Origin: Oscillospiraceae bacterium
GTDB lineage: Bacteria; Bacillota; Clostridia; Oscillospirales; Acutalibacteraceae
NCBI GenBank assembly: GCA_015065925.1
Contig: SVPL01000005.1
Span: 1 to 64,000, forward strand
Direction of reading: 5' to 3'
DNA length: 64,000 bases
Translations under genes and position numbers: made by a program
Shown here: in pieces, positions 55,341-64,000 of the stretch
Position numbering within the stretch: position 1 is the stretch's first letter
Layout of the letters: each line of letters starts with the position of its first letter
The notes under the pieces: generated by a model
Told to the model about the DNA's origin: nothing
Database searches by the model: none
What the model saw: only the letters and a program-made list of their open reading frames with translations

Positions 55341-56759
55341 TTACTCCTTTATTTTTGCCTTCAGGCCATTATTTTCCATATAAGTTTCTACAGTAACAAA
55401 TTCACCTAAAAGTGAAGCGTCACCCATAAATTCCAAACAAACATTACCGTCGGTATGACCAGCCATAAAGCCATCGGCTCTGCCAAAATCATCACAAAGC
55501 AAACGATATGTTTTATTTGCCATTTTAACATCATTTTGTTTTGAAACCGAGTCCTGAACAGATAAAAGCTCACGGAACCATTTGCCTTTTTCTTCTCTTA
55601 AAACGGGGTCCTCCATTTCGGCGGCGGGTGTTCCCCTTCTTTTGGAATATATGAAGGTGAAAAGCGCCGAAAAACCAACCTCTTTAACTAATGAAAGAGT
55701 ATCAGAAAATTCTTCATAGGTTTCACCCGGAAAGCCAACTATTATATCACTTGTAAGAGAAATTTCGGGCATTAATTTTTTAGCAAGAGATATTAAATTT
55801 AAATATTTTTCTCTTGTATAACGACGATTCATAGCCTTTAAAACTCTATCGTTACCGCTTTGGAAGGGTAAATGCAAATGCTTACTAACCTTAGAGCATT
55901 CACTCATAGTAATAAGCAGTTCTTCGGAGCAATCCTTTGGGTGCGATGTCATAAAACGAATTCTAAAATCACCATCTAAAGAATTAATCATACGAAGAAG
56001 CTTTGGGAAATTTATTTCACTACCATCCTCGGCGTTTTCGGGACTGTGATAAGAATTAACATTTTGACCAAGCAAAGTGATATCTTTAAATCCTGCTAAT
56101 ATCATCTCTTTTGCTTCTTTTAAAATCTCCTTATAGCTACGGGAATGTTCGCGACCTCTTGCATAGGGTACAATACAGTAGGTACAAAAGTTGTTGCAGC
56201 CCTGCATTATGGGTAGCCAACCTTTAAAGGTACCGTCACGACGAACAGGAATTCCTTCGACTATTTCGTGTTCAGTATCATCAAGCTCAAACACTCTTCC
56301 CTTTTTGGTATAAAGTCTATATAAAAATTCGGGCAAACGATGTTCAACATGAGTACCAAAAAGCAAATCTACATAAGGGTAGCTTTTTTTAAAACGCTCT
56401 GCAACAGCCTCCTGTTGTACCATACAACCACACAGACCGATAATTAACTCGGGATTACGGCGCTTATAGTGTTTTAAAGCACCGATATTACCAAAAACTC
56501 TATCCTCGGCGTGTTCTCGCACGGCACAGGTTTTATAAAGCATTAAATCGGCTTTATCAGCATCATCAGTAAAATCAAAACCGATTTGAGCCAAAATACC
56601 CTTTAACCTTTCGCTATCGCTTACATTTTGCTGACACCCATAAGGAACAACCATAGCAAGAGGAGGCTTATTATATTTACTTTTTATTATTTCACTAACT
56701 GCTTTTATATATTCTTCCTGTTCAGAAAAAGACAAAACAGCATCAAGCTTCTCCTTCAA
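55341..56759 (-). CDS. miaB: tRNA-2-methylthio-N6-dimethylallyladenosine synthase MiaB
   Basis: 472 residues from TTG 56759, 7 nt after GGAGG; the frame extends further upstream but without a ribosome site. The N-terminal UPF0004 domain has the three cluster Cys (YGCQQNVSDSE, KTCAVREHAEDR, GLCGCM); the radical-SAM CxxxCxxC is CNNFCTYC near residue 190, and the C-terminal TRAM domain ends the chain. It methylthiolates i6A37 made by MiaA. It is the first gene of the long operon, behind the promoter at 56820-56848. Confidence 0.95.
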   Translation of the reverse strand: MKEKLDAVLSFSEQEEYIKAVSEIIKSKYNKPPLAMVVPYGCQQNVSDSERLKGILAQIGFDFTDDADKADLMLYKTCAVREHAEDRVFGNIGALKHYKRRNPELIIGLCGCMVQQEAVAERFKKSYPYVDLLFGTHVEHRLPEFLYRLYTKKGRVFELDDTEHEIVEGIPVRRDGTFKGWLPIMQGCNNFCTYCIVPYARGREHSRSYKEILKEAKEMILAGFKDITLLGQNVNSYHSPENAEDGSEINFPKLLRMINSLDGDFRIRFMTSHPKDCSEELLITMSECSKVSKHLHLPFQSGNDRVLKAMNRRYTREKYLNLISLAKKLMPEISLTSDIIVGFPGETYEEFSDTLSLVKEVGFSALFTFIYSKRRGTPAAEMEDPVLREEKGKWFRELLSVQDSVSKQNDVKMANKTYRLLCDDFGRADGFMAGHTDGNVCLEFMGDASLLGEFVTVETYMENNGLKAKIKE

Positions 56760-56819
56760 AATAAACCTCCAAAAATTATAAAGATACAAAATTTGCATAA
56801 TATCACATAATAATGTATT

Positions 56820-56848
56820 ATTATACCGCAAAACCAAATCACAATCAA
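56820..56848 (-). promoter_or_regulatory. SigA promoter at the head of the long operon
   Basis: Minus-strand TTGATT (56843-56848), 17 nt, TATAAT (56820-56825), about 60 nt before the miaB TTG start. Confidence 0.7.
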
Positions 56849-56910
56849 GAGGAAATTTAAGGATTTTTGAAATTATTTTGTCGCTTTCAAACTTTCTTAT
56901 CGAAAAAATT

Positions 56911-56940
56911 TATCCTGCAAGTAAAAAAACTTACAGGATA
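56911..56940 (-). terminator. Terminator of the MATE gene
   Basis: Arms TATCCTG(C)AAGT and ACTT(A)CAGGATA with one internal mismatch; on the minus strand followed by AATTTTTT. Confidence 0.75.
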
Positions 56941-56952
56941 ACAATAAAAACA

Positions 56953-58311
56953 TTAATTTTTTATCTTAGCTTTGGTTTTTGATTTATAAACCATTACAAA
57001 ATAAATAAGCTGTCCAATTATCGCTAATGTCCAGGTTACCGGGTATGACCAATAAATAGACTGCTCGGTTCCGAAGAATTTAAAAATAGAAAATACCCAA
57101 GCGATACGAACTACACAAACCAAGGTAAGGGTTATTAACATTGGGACAACAGATTTTCCCATTCCGCGGGAGATGTTGGCAACGGTATCCATAACGGCAC
57201 AAAGACCGTAAAACATACCGATTATATTTATTCTAACAATTCCAGCCTGCAAAACCATTTGATTATCTGTATATAGAGATAAAAGCTGTGACTTGAATAT
57301 AACCATCAAGCCGCCTAACACAACCCCTAAAATAAGGCTTAATGAACAACAAAGAATAAGCGCTTTTTTTACTCTATCATATCTGGCAGCACCTGTATTT
57401 TGCCCCGAAAAGGTCATAGACGCTTGAGCAACTGCGTTTGTTGCCGCATAAACAAAGCCTTCAATATTACTTGCAGCAGAATTACCTGCAACAACAAGAG
57501 TGTTAAATGAATTTATTGAGGACTGAATGATTACATTTGAAACAGAGAAAAAGGAGCTTTGAATACCCATAGGAAGCCCGTATGCGAGTATTTGCAAAAG
57601 TTCATTTTTATAAATATGAAGTTTTTTTATAAAGAATTTATAATCAGCATTATCCTTAACAAGAAGTATAACCACCCAAATTGCCGAAATGTATTGCGAT
57701 ATAATGGTAGCTGCGGCAACACCAACAACATCCATTTTAAAATATATAACAAACACCAAATTCAATGCTACATTTACTATTCCCGAAAGAGATAGAATTT
57801 TTAAAGGTCTTTTTGTGTCCCCCGCCGAACGCAAAATCGCTGCACCGAAATTATATACCAAAAATCCGGGAGAGCCTAAAAAATAAACCCTCATATAGAG
57901 CGTAGCCTTTGGCAAAACCTCATCAGGAGAGCCCATTAATTTTAAAATAGGCTCACATAACAAACAACCTATAGCTGTAACAAAAAAGCCTAAAAAAACA
58001 CTTAAAAGCATAGCTGTATGAACAGTACGATGAAGCTTTTGTTTTTGCCTTGCGCCAATGCACTGAGAAACAATAACGCCTGTTCCTAAAGATAAACCAA
58101 TAAATGAATTAACAATAAGATTTATAAGTGAAGTCGTTGAACCTACGGCAGCCAAGGAAGCCTCACCCGCAAACTTACCAACAACGATAACATCTGCCGC
58201 ATTGTATAATAATTGCAATACGCTGGTTAACATAAGGGGGATAGAAAATAAAATTATTTTCTTTAAAAGAGGTCCCGAGGTCATATCCATTTGATAAGAT
58301 TTTGTTGCCAT
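56953..58311 (-). CDS. MATE-family efflux transporter
   Basis: 452 residues from ATG 58311, giving the family N-terminus MTSGPLLKKIILFSIPLMLTSVLQLLYNAADVIVVGKFAG. Twelve hydrophobic segments are expected from the spacing, and the two MATE halves are visible. It most resembles the DinF/NorM-like group of multidrug/Na+-driven transporters common in clostridia. The ribosome site is weak (GAGAG). It is monocistronic between two terminator/promoter regions. Substrate unknown. Confidence 0.9.
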   Translation of the reverse strand: MATKSYQMDMTSGPLLKKIILFSIPLMLTSVLQLLYNAADVIVVGKFAGEASLAAVGSTTSLINLIVNSFIGLSLGTGVIVSQCIGARQKQKLHRTVHTAMLLSVFLGFFVTAIGCLLCEPILKLMGSPDEVLPKATLYMRVYFLGSPGFLVYNFGAAILRSAGDTKRPLKILSLSGIVNVALNLVFVIYFKMDVVGVAAATIISQYISAIWVVILLVKDNADYKFFIKKLHIYKNELLQILAYGLPMGIQSSFFSVSNVIIQSSINSFNTLVVAGNSAASNIEGFVYAATNAVAQASMTFSGQNTGAARYDRVKKALILCCSLSLILGVVLGGLMVIFKSQLLSLYTDNQMVLQAGIVRINIIGMFYGLCAVMDTVANISRGMGKSVVPMLITLTLVCVVRIAWVFSIFKFFGTEQSIYWSYPVTWTLAIIGQLIYFVMVYKSKTKAKIKN

Positions 58312-58423
58312 AATAATCACTCTCGAAAAAGGTAATAATTTTGTATGCTTTAATTTTATACCATTACCAGTCATTTGTAAATAGAGAAAAATAGATTTTT
58401 GTGTTTTTTGATATTTTATTTTT

Positions 58424-60277
58424 TTACATTTTTATATATTCAAATTCAGCTAAAAGACGAAGAGTTTCTACAAAATCTTCAATTTCTTCATCGCTATAAC
58501 GACAGTTTAAATCCCATTCAGCTTCTATAAGCAAATCTTTAAGGGATTTTTTACCGTCCATACCTGTAAAAACAAAGCTTAAAAGAGCTACAATATACGG
58601 ACGAAGCCTGCGGTTAAAGGGAATTGCTGCAAAATCGTGAGGAATACCGATAGTGAGTCTTTTTGGATAAATATCTTTATATTTTTCCAAAATAAGGGTT
58701 GCAGGATTTGGCGCCGCAGGAACAGGCTCTACGGAATTTACATAATCGTTGATTTTTTGCACAGCCATTTCAATAACCGCTTCGTCAACATCTACCCTTT
58801 TGAAATCGCGAATATTTGCAATTTCAATATCGGCGGCGTGGCGAAGCCTTGCTTTAGCATCGGTGGCGGGGCGAAGCGGTTGATGTTCTGCCAGGTCCAT
58901 AAGTCTTTTTATGGAAAATTTTGTCGCAGTGGGTAAAAATTCTGCAAAAGCTTCAGGCTCAGGACAAACAGTAGCGGCTGTATGGGCGGCATAAACCGCC
59001 GCCATACGCGCACACATTGGATAATTAATGTAACCAAATCTTTGGTAGGAATTATGCCAACAATGGGTTGCACAACGGGTTTGAAGTGGCATTATGGTAG
59101 GCAAGCCTATATCAGAATCTGACAAAAAGCTGTCGCCCGACCAACAGTAATGACTTCCTGCTATATAAGGCGGTAGATCAACCAGGGCTTGATATTCACG
59201 CCACATACCTTCCAAAAGAACATTGGAATAAAACGGCATACAGGTTGGCGCAAATCCTAAATTAATATGGTAATGACGGCTTGGCATACCATCATTACTT
59301 ATTGCGCCTATACAACGCTCTTTAAGAATGGAATTTTCGCCGTAATAATTAGCCGCGGCGGCAAAGCCGTAAAGCTCGGGGGCAATAATTAAGCGTATAG
59401 AATATTTAAGGGGAGGTATTTTTCCATCCTCTATTGCCTTTTTAATAACCATCAAGGTATAAATACTTATCATTACACCTTGATTATTATCATCCTCCAT
59501 CGGTTCGCCGTTATGGGCTAAAATCCAAAACTCTTTTTCACTTTCACCCTTTAAAAAGGCGGTAACAACAGGCATTTCACCCACAAAGCGCTTGCCGTCA
59601 CACTCGGCTTTTAAAATAACCTCGCCCTCACTGCAAGCCTTTTCTAATTTGCGCTGCATATTGGGTGAAACGGAATATCCAATAAAATCTCTATCCCCTT
59701 CAATACAGTGCCAACAGTTGGTTTCAGAGCAATCGTTTGCCCAAAGAATATCATCAGGTCTGGTTCCGCTATCAATGGTGCCACCACTAACCAAACCTAT
59801 TGCACCACTGTTCAAAACGGGCGGCAGAGCGCGTTCGGTAGGAAGTATGTTTTGAGGAAGTAGAATTAAAGCGCCATTACAATCCTCGCCCGCCAACATT
59901 CTATCCCACGGAATAAGTCGGGTTGTAATACCCTCTTTCGGGGTGGATGTTGAACATCTTATAACCGAAAAAGGCTCTTTTTGGTAGTCGCAAATAACCC
60001 TTTCACCCTCCCAGTCGCTTAGCACTGTAAGGGTTGCGTTACTTACCGACCAGCAAAGAGGCATAACCTTATCCTGATAAACTGTTTTGCCGTCAAAGGC
60101 AATATGTGGTCTTTCGGTTTCAAAGCCTAAAGAATTAAGAAGCTCCTCGGCATAATCCATAGCCGAATGATTGGCTTCATAGGTTTGAGGAAGCTCACGC
60201 TTTAGCAATTCCTGAATATGCTTTTTTAAAAACTCCTCATCCTGCATATTTAAAAAGGTTTTTAAATAGTTTTTCAT
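58424..60277 (-). CDS. M28-like zinc-peptidase-fold protein (DUF4910-type) with C-terminal winged-helix-like domain
   Basis: About 617 residues from ATG 60277 (AGGTGAT upstream), no signal peptide. An M28-like shell is visible: a PA-like insert (~90-190), then FWILAHNGEPMEDDNNQG near residue 260, where peptidases read H.D....D..SG; APELYGFAAAANYY near 303, where they have EE; SDIGLPTIMP near 390; and THCWHNS near 406. Metal ligands look partly altered, so peptidase activity is uncertain. The last ~80 residues (RLRPYIVALLSFVFTGMDGKKSLKDLLIEAEWD) resemble a winged helix. It follows the cytosolic glycosidase by 9 nt and may act on a glycopeptide or aminoglycan fragment. Confidence 0.65.
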   Translation of the reverse strand: MKNYLKTFLNMQDEEFLKKHIQELLKRELPQTYEANHSAMDYAEELLNSLGFETERPHIAFDGKTVYQDKVMPLCWSVSNATLTVLSDWEGERVICDYQKEPFSVIRCSTSTPKEGITTRLIPWDRMLAGEDCNGALILLPQNILPTERALPPVLNSGAIGLVSGGTIDSGTRPDDILWANDCSETNCWHCIEGDRDFIGYSVSPNMQRKLEKACSEGEVILKAECDGKRFVGEMPVVTAFLKGESEKEFWILAHNGEPMEDDNNQGVMISIYTLMVIKKAIEDGKIPPLKYSIRLIIAPELYGFAAAANYYGENSILKERCIGAISNDGMPSRHYHINLGFAPTCMPFYSNVLLEGMWREYQALVDLPPYIAGSHYCWSGDSFLSDSDIGLPTIMPLQTRCATHCWHNSYQRFGYINYPMCARMAAVYAAHTAATVCPEPEAFAEFLPTATKFSIKRLMDLAEHQPLRPATDAKARLRHAADIEIANIRDFKRVDVDEAVIEMAVQKINDYVNSVEPVPAAPNPATLILEKYKDIYPKRLTIGIPHDFAAIPFNRRLRPYIVALLSFVFTGMDGKKSLKDLLIEAEWDLNCRYSDEEIEDFVETLRLLAEFEYIKM

Positions 60278-60286
60278 AAGTATCAC

Positions 60287-61765
60287 CTACTCACATTTCA
60301 AAGTAGTATAAACAGCTACACAATAACCGGGTAAATCATCATTAAATTTATCTATAACCATTTCCTTTGCACGGTCGCTTTTAATCATATTTGCGTCTGG
60401 GGTTGCCTCAATGGTGTCGGGATTATACAAATATCTGTAAAGAGTTTTGCCATCAAGTGGTTTTGCAAATTCAACCTCAATTTCCACAGGCTCTTTACTG
60501 TAGCTTGTTACAACTACCGTAAATTCACCGTCATCTCTTGCAATCGCAGAAGCGTAAATGGGACGGGCTATTGAACTGCCGTATATATCACCGGTGCCCA
60601 CCAATTTTGTAAGCATTGCCACGGCATACCAAGCCTTGGTGGGGGTTGTACTCTGCCTTAAATTCGGAATATAGCCAATTCTTTGCACGCCGTCAATAAA
60701 TTCACTTCGGCTACCGTCTTCACCGCAATGATTGTTGGGCCATTGTTGTGAATAAAGCGCCCAAATGAGCATATTATACACTCCGCCCATATTCATAACG
60801 CTATTTATCATAGCTCCAAAAGCAACACCACGCATTGGGTCGGAATAAGTTGCTATTTTTTGCTGTGCACTATAGCTTGAGTGAAGTTCAACATTCCATT
60901 CGTCTATCCAATACTCCTTGCCCAGCATTTCTGCCCTGACCTTTGGGTCGGTAAGCTTTGGGAAGGGTAAATCATAAAATTCATCATTAGAATATGCAAC
61001 GCCTCGGTCATAGCCGTTATGAGCGCCGATTATATCCACAACATCTGATAAATTTTCTGCAATGTATTTGGTCAAAATTGAATGCGGCATAGTACCATCG
61101 TCGGCGCGCCAATTGTCACAAGGACCAACAATTTTATATTTATCACGCAGTCCTGCATTTTTTAATCCTTGGTCTACTGCACGAACAAAACGGTCATAAA
61201 GGGGAAGAAGTTTATCGTATTGGCTTCTTAATCTACCATTGTTTATAGGCTCACGAAGACTGTTGTTGCATTCCGTAAAACAATACAGATACTTGATATT
61301 GGTAACACCGTGGCGTTCAAAAGCGAGTACCGACTCCTCAATAAATTTTTCGAAATTTTTAGCAGTTGACTCTATATCTCCCTCTACAATACAGCCATTA
61401 TAATCTAAATTCACTCCCGGATGTCCGTAACGGCGCCATAAACCTTGGATATGCCACTGAGGGGTTATGCCAACCTCGATGCCTAATTTTTCCATATCCT
61501 TACAGTTTTTATAAAAGGCTTGCATCCATTCGTTTTCAAAATCGTGAATACCTTTTTCTTCGTCCCAACAAAGGGAGCTTCCATAAAAGCTACGCACCTG
61601 CTTAACACCCATTTTTTTAAGTGTTTCGTGCTCGAGCTCAATAAGCTCGGGAGTATTAAGGCGGTCACAATCATCGGGCATATAATTATAAAGCTGATGG
61701 ATAAAATTTATTCCGCGAAAGCCTTTTGTAACAATATCAATATTATTAACGAGAACCTTTTTCAT
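60287..61765 (-). CDS. Cytosolic clan-A-like glycoside hydrolase, paralogue of the lipoprotein enzyme
   Basis: 492 residues from ATG 61765 (GAGGT upstream); no signal peptide. It shares long stretches of pattern with the lipoprotein at 19970-21784: RDKYKIVGPCDNW, RGVAFGAMINSVMNMGG, QQWPNN and a similar C-terminal beta sandwich ending in GYCVAVYTTLK. Candidate catalytic residues match: Glu in CFTECNN near residue 163 and Glu in WIDEWNV near residue 288. It probably cleaves the imported product of the exported enzyme. It is in an operon with the propeller (61796) and the M28-like gene. Confidence 0.75.
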   Translation of the reverse strand: MKKVLVNNIDIVTKGFRGINFIHQLYNYMPDDCDRLNTPELIELEHETLKKMGVKQVRSFYGSSLCWDEEKGIHDFENEWMQAFYKNCKDMEKLGIEVGITPQWHIQGLWRRYGHPGVNLDYNGCIVEGDIESTAKNFEKFIEESVLAFERHGVTNIKYLYCFTECNNSLREPINNGRLRSQYDKLLPLYDRFVRAVDQGLKNAGLRDKYKIVGPCDNWRADDGTMPHSILTKYIAENLSDVVDIIGAHNGYDRGVAYSNDEFYDLPFPKLTDPKVRAEMLGKEYWIDEWNVELHSSYSAQQKIATYSDPMRGVAFGAMINSVMNMGGVYNMLIWALYSQQWPNNHCGEDGSRSEFIDGVQRIGYIPNLRQSTTPTKAWYAVAMLTKLVGTGDIYGSSIARPIYASAIARDDGEFTVVVTSYSKEPVEIEVEFAKPLDGKTLYRYLYNPDTIEATPDANMIKSDRAKEMVIDKFNDDLPGYCVAVYTTLKCE

Positions 61766-61795
61766 AATGTACCTCACAAAATGCAATTTTTAAAA

Positions 61796-62872
61796 TTATT
61801 CAATAGTTACACAGCAACGATAATATTTATCCTTTGCGTAATTTCCTATACTACCGGGTATACGACTATACTCAGGCTTGTGGGTGAAATGAACGCAGAA
61901 TTTATGACCTACCGTGCTAAAATCATCCGACGCTTCATCATCCATACCAACAATTGTGGAATAATAAGCAAGACCAACATCAGGCTCGGCAGTAAAAAGC
62001 ACTCTATAGTCGTTCCAATTACAGCCATCATCAGATAAAAACATAATAACCTGCCTTGCTGACTGAAGTATAAGAATATATTTATCAAGAGCTGAGCAAT
62101 ATGCGGCATCGGAATGGGAGTCATATTCGTAGCCCACTTCTGGAATAAATCTAACATCTTCTAAATCTGTAGAAATCATAGGTGCGGCTGTACCATGCAT
62201 AGGCTCGGTATCCCACACGCCGTTACCACTGTATTTTTTAACTAAAGAGGCGGGGTTTTCGCCCTTTCTTATCATTTCGATTGCTTCTTTCATGGGAAGA
62301 CGAGCGCCCGAAACATATCGTTTGTAATCGGCATTGAATTCATTAAAATAGAAATAAAAATAGCCATCTTTACCCGGAAAGAAGGGTACGCCGCCCAAAT
62401 TAGGCCACCATCCACCGGTGCGTCTTTTGCTGATGTAATTACAGCAAGAACCTAAAACATCTCCTAAATATTTCCAACTATTTCCTTTATCAAAGGAAAC
62501 ACTAAAGCCTAAGTGATAATTTTGAGGATAATCTATATCGTCTTTGTGCAAATCCTCTCTGTGACAAAAGCCAATAAACATTCCGTCTTCACATTCGTAA
62601 TGGCTTTGAACCCAAATACCGCTTGGAAGCACCTCGCGATAACCGTTAAAATCTATTTTAAATTGTTCAAGTTCGGTTTCAAAAGGTTTTTCAGCAGTGC
62701 CAACAAAATGAACCTGTTGATGTTTATGATTTAAATGAAAGGTGGTAAAAAATTCAATTTTACCGTCCCCACGACGATGAGTACAGCAACTGCCGTCAAC
62801 ATAAGCGAATGGCAACTCGCCGATATCGTAAAGTAGCTCGGGCTTAGATACGATAATTTTATTTTTAAACAT
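61796..62872 (-). CDS. Beta-propeller glycosidase-like protein (GH43/GH117 or sialidase-type)
   Basis: 358 residues from ATG 62872, 9 nt after GGAG; no signal peptide. Blade-like repeats include an Asp-box variant SFDKGNSWKYLG, plus FYFYFNEFNADYKRYV, TAAPMISTDLEDVRF, YCSALDKYILIL and FLSDDGCNWNDYRVLF. Length fits a five-bladed GH43/GH117-type fold better than the 614-residue propeller at 18121. Substrate unknown. It is the first gene of the second glycan operon, downstream of the promoter at 62906-62934. Confidence 0.65.
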   Translation of the reverse strand: MFKNKIIVSKPELLYDIGELPFAYVDGSCCTHRRGDGKIEFFTTFHLNHKHQQVHFVGTAEKPFETELEQFKIDFNGYREVLPSGIWVQSHYECEDGMFIGFCHREDLHKDDIDYPQNYHLGFSVSFDKGNSWKYLGDVLGSCCNYISKRRTGGWWPNLGGVPFFPGKDGYFYFYFNEFNADYKRYVSGARLPMKEAIEMIRKGENPASLVKKYSGNGVWDTEPMHGTAAPMISTDLEDVRFIPEVGYEYDSHSDAAYCSALDKYILILQSARQVIMFLSDDGCNWNDYRVLFTAEPDVGLAYYSTIVGMDDEASDDFSTVGHKFCVHFTHKPEYSRIPGSIGNYAKDKYYRCCVTIE

Positions 62873-62905
62873 ATAAATCATCTCCAAAAAGATTTTATTA
62901 TCTTA

Positions 62906-62934
62906 ATTATATCATTATTTTAAAAAAATTTAAA
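62906..62934 (-). promoter_or_regulatory. Promoter of the second glycan operon
   Basis: Minus strand TTTAAA (62929-62934), 17 nt, TATAAT (62906-62911). The gap 62935-62997 shows nothing else. Confidence 0.45.
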
Positions 62935-62997
62935 AGTCTAAATTTATGCGTAATTTTTACAGGCATTTTTAACCTTTTAAAGAGCATTTTAAATTTT

Positions 62998-63034
62998 ATA
63001 AATACCGCTAAGCATTACGCTTGGCGGTATTTAT
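62998..63034 (-). terminator. Terminator of the right-edge secreted protein gene
   Basis: A 16-bp stem with one G-T pair (62998-63013 with 63019-63034), 5-nt loop, followed on the minus strand by an AT-rich run. Confidence 0.7.
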
Positions 63035-63113
63035 AGGGAGATGATAAACCTATCGGGGCAAAATTAACATTCACCCCTTAGATAAAGGAATAATCAAAGT
63101 TTATTGCAGAAGT

Positions 63114-64000
63114 TTATTTAGAATAAAGCTCTGTATACAATTGACCGACTTCAAGAGAATTTTCTGCACACCAATTTTCATAAACGGTTGGTTCGCTTCC
63201 AACAAATGCTTCAAAAGCCGCATTATCAATTTCAATATTATTATTGGCTACAGAAATTGCCTGTGCCACCTTAAATATGCTAACAGAAGCAACATTACCG
63301 TAATAAATATTGCCATCGTTATCAATAGCGTAGGTACGAACAAGATAATCATCGCCGTAATGCTCAGAAGAAATGCCTGTAATGTATGATGTAAAAATCT
63401 TTTGAGTTGCATCAGAGTTCCAAAGAACTTCTTTTGCACCCTCATAACCTTCAATGGCTGAGGTAATGGTTGCGGCGCCGTTTGCTCTATAGGCAACACC
63501 AAGTCCAACTCCGCTACCAATTAAATCTTTAAGGGTTCTTTCGGTGCCGTCAACTGTAACTGTATCAAAACTAACTCCATTGAATTCGCCAAACTTCTGC
63601 TCCATATACTCTTTACGAACAACAAAGGAACCGTATTCAACAATATTTGTGTTATTTGTCCATTCGTTTTCCACAGAGTTATAAATACGAAGTCCGTTTT
63701 TAACAACCGAGCCATCGGTATTTGATGCGGCGCGAATTGCCGCCATAGAATTGTAAGCGGTTTCAAACCCAGACTCTGATGCTATTTCCTGCAGTTCGAA
63801 TTCATCAATCCAAACCCAGCTTGTGTTCCAAAAATGAATTGCAAAATAAAGTTCAGTATTATCATATACCGTAAAAACAAGCTCATAAGAATTATAAACT
63901 GTTTTATCAGTAATACTTGCGTTTTCTTTATGAATTGCAACTGCTGTGCCATTAGGACCTTTTTGAGTTACTATAGTTGCACCCTTTTCAAATACGCCTG
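63114..64000 (-). CDS. C-terminal part of a secreted modular protein, 5' end outside window
   Basis: The frame is open from the right edge, so the gene is truncated at its N-terminus; about 295 residues are visible. The first ~85 form the end of a CBM-like sandwich (ELYFAIHFWNTSWVWIDEFELQE). The rest is the same type of C-terminal domain as in the 1503-residue protein: AIRAAS near the start, EYGSFVVRKEYM, GVAYRANG, FTSYITGISSEHYGDDYLVRTYAIDNDGNIYYG and SVFKVAQAI. It ends without a wall-anchor signal or membrane tail. Function is unknown. Confidence 0.75.
   Translation of the reverse strand, partial: GVFEKGATIVTQKGPNGTAVAIHKENASITDKTVYNSYELVFTVYDNTELYFAIHFWNTSWVWIDEFELQEIASESGFETAYNSMAAIRAASNTDGSVVKNGLRIYNSVENEWTNNTNIVEYGSFVVRKEYMEQKFGEFNGVSFDTVTVDGTERTLKDLIGSGVGLGVAYRANGAATITSAIEGYEGAKEVLWNSDATQKIFTSYITGISSEHYGDDYLVRTYAIDNDGNIYYGNVASVSIFKVAQAISVANNNIEIDNAAFEAFVGSEPTVYENWCAENSLEVGQLYTELYSK

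Overview
The window looks like chromosome of a low-GC, spore-forming member of the Clostridia, probably a gut-type Oscillospirales/Ruminococcaceae relative. This is inferred from AT-rich codon use, strong AGGAGG-type ribosome binding sites, frequent TTG/GTG starts, spore genes (yunB, dpaA/dpaB), Firmicutes division genes (sepF, divIVA, ylmH) and clostridial-style modular surface proteins. No plasmid or phage backbone, insertion sequence or CRISPR array was seen.

Left part (1-16.5 kb) is mostly housekeeping. It holds a 5'-truncated winged-helix-like gene, an Asn-rich lipoprotein, ymdB, an orphan peptide-type binding protein followed by yloU-fakA(yloV)-recG, a three-gene polar amino-acid ABC transporter, a convergent two-component system, and a cytidylate-kinase-like/yunB/ligA operon.

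The middle part (16.5-29.3 kb) is a Gram-positive polysaccharide-utilisation-like region. It has a CE7-type esterase, a minus-strand operon (wall-anchored modular protein, lipoprotein glycosidase, sialidase-fold propeller) divergent from an AraC-type regulator, a polysaccharide deacetylase, a broken amidoligase remnant, and an unassigned TIM-barrel-like enzyme. Then follow murC, the divergent dipicolinate synthase pair dpaA-dpaB behind a SigK-like promoter, ppa, a candidate small RNA with its own promoter and terminator, tRNA-Leu(CAA), and a 1503-residue secreted modular protein.

From 56.8 down to 38.3 kb one minus-strand run of 16 tightly packed genes (miaB, ylbF-like, mutS, mutL, miaA, HlyD-like, yggS, sepF, ylmH, divIVA, ileS, lspA, rluD, HAD, split transketolase) appears to form one long operon. 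It has one strong promoter before miaB and one clear terminator after the transketolase.

The right end (57-64 kb) has a MATE transporter and a second glycan locus without secretion signals. That locus holds a propeller, a cytosolic paralogue of the lipoprotein glycosidase, and an M28-like protein with a winged-helix-like tail. Last comes the 3' part of another secreted protein that shares its C-terminal domain with the 1503-residue protein. The two glycan loci suggest paired extracellular and intracellular handling of the same, unidentified glycan.
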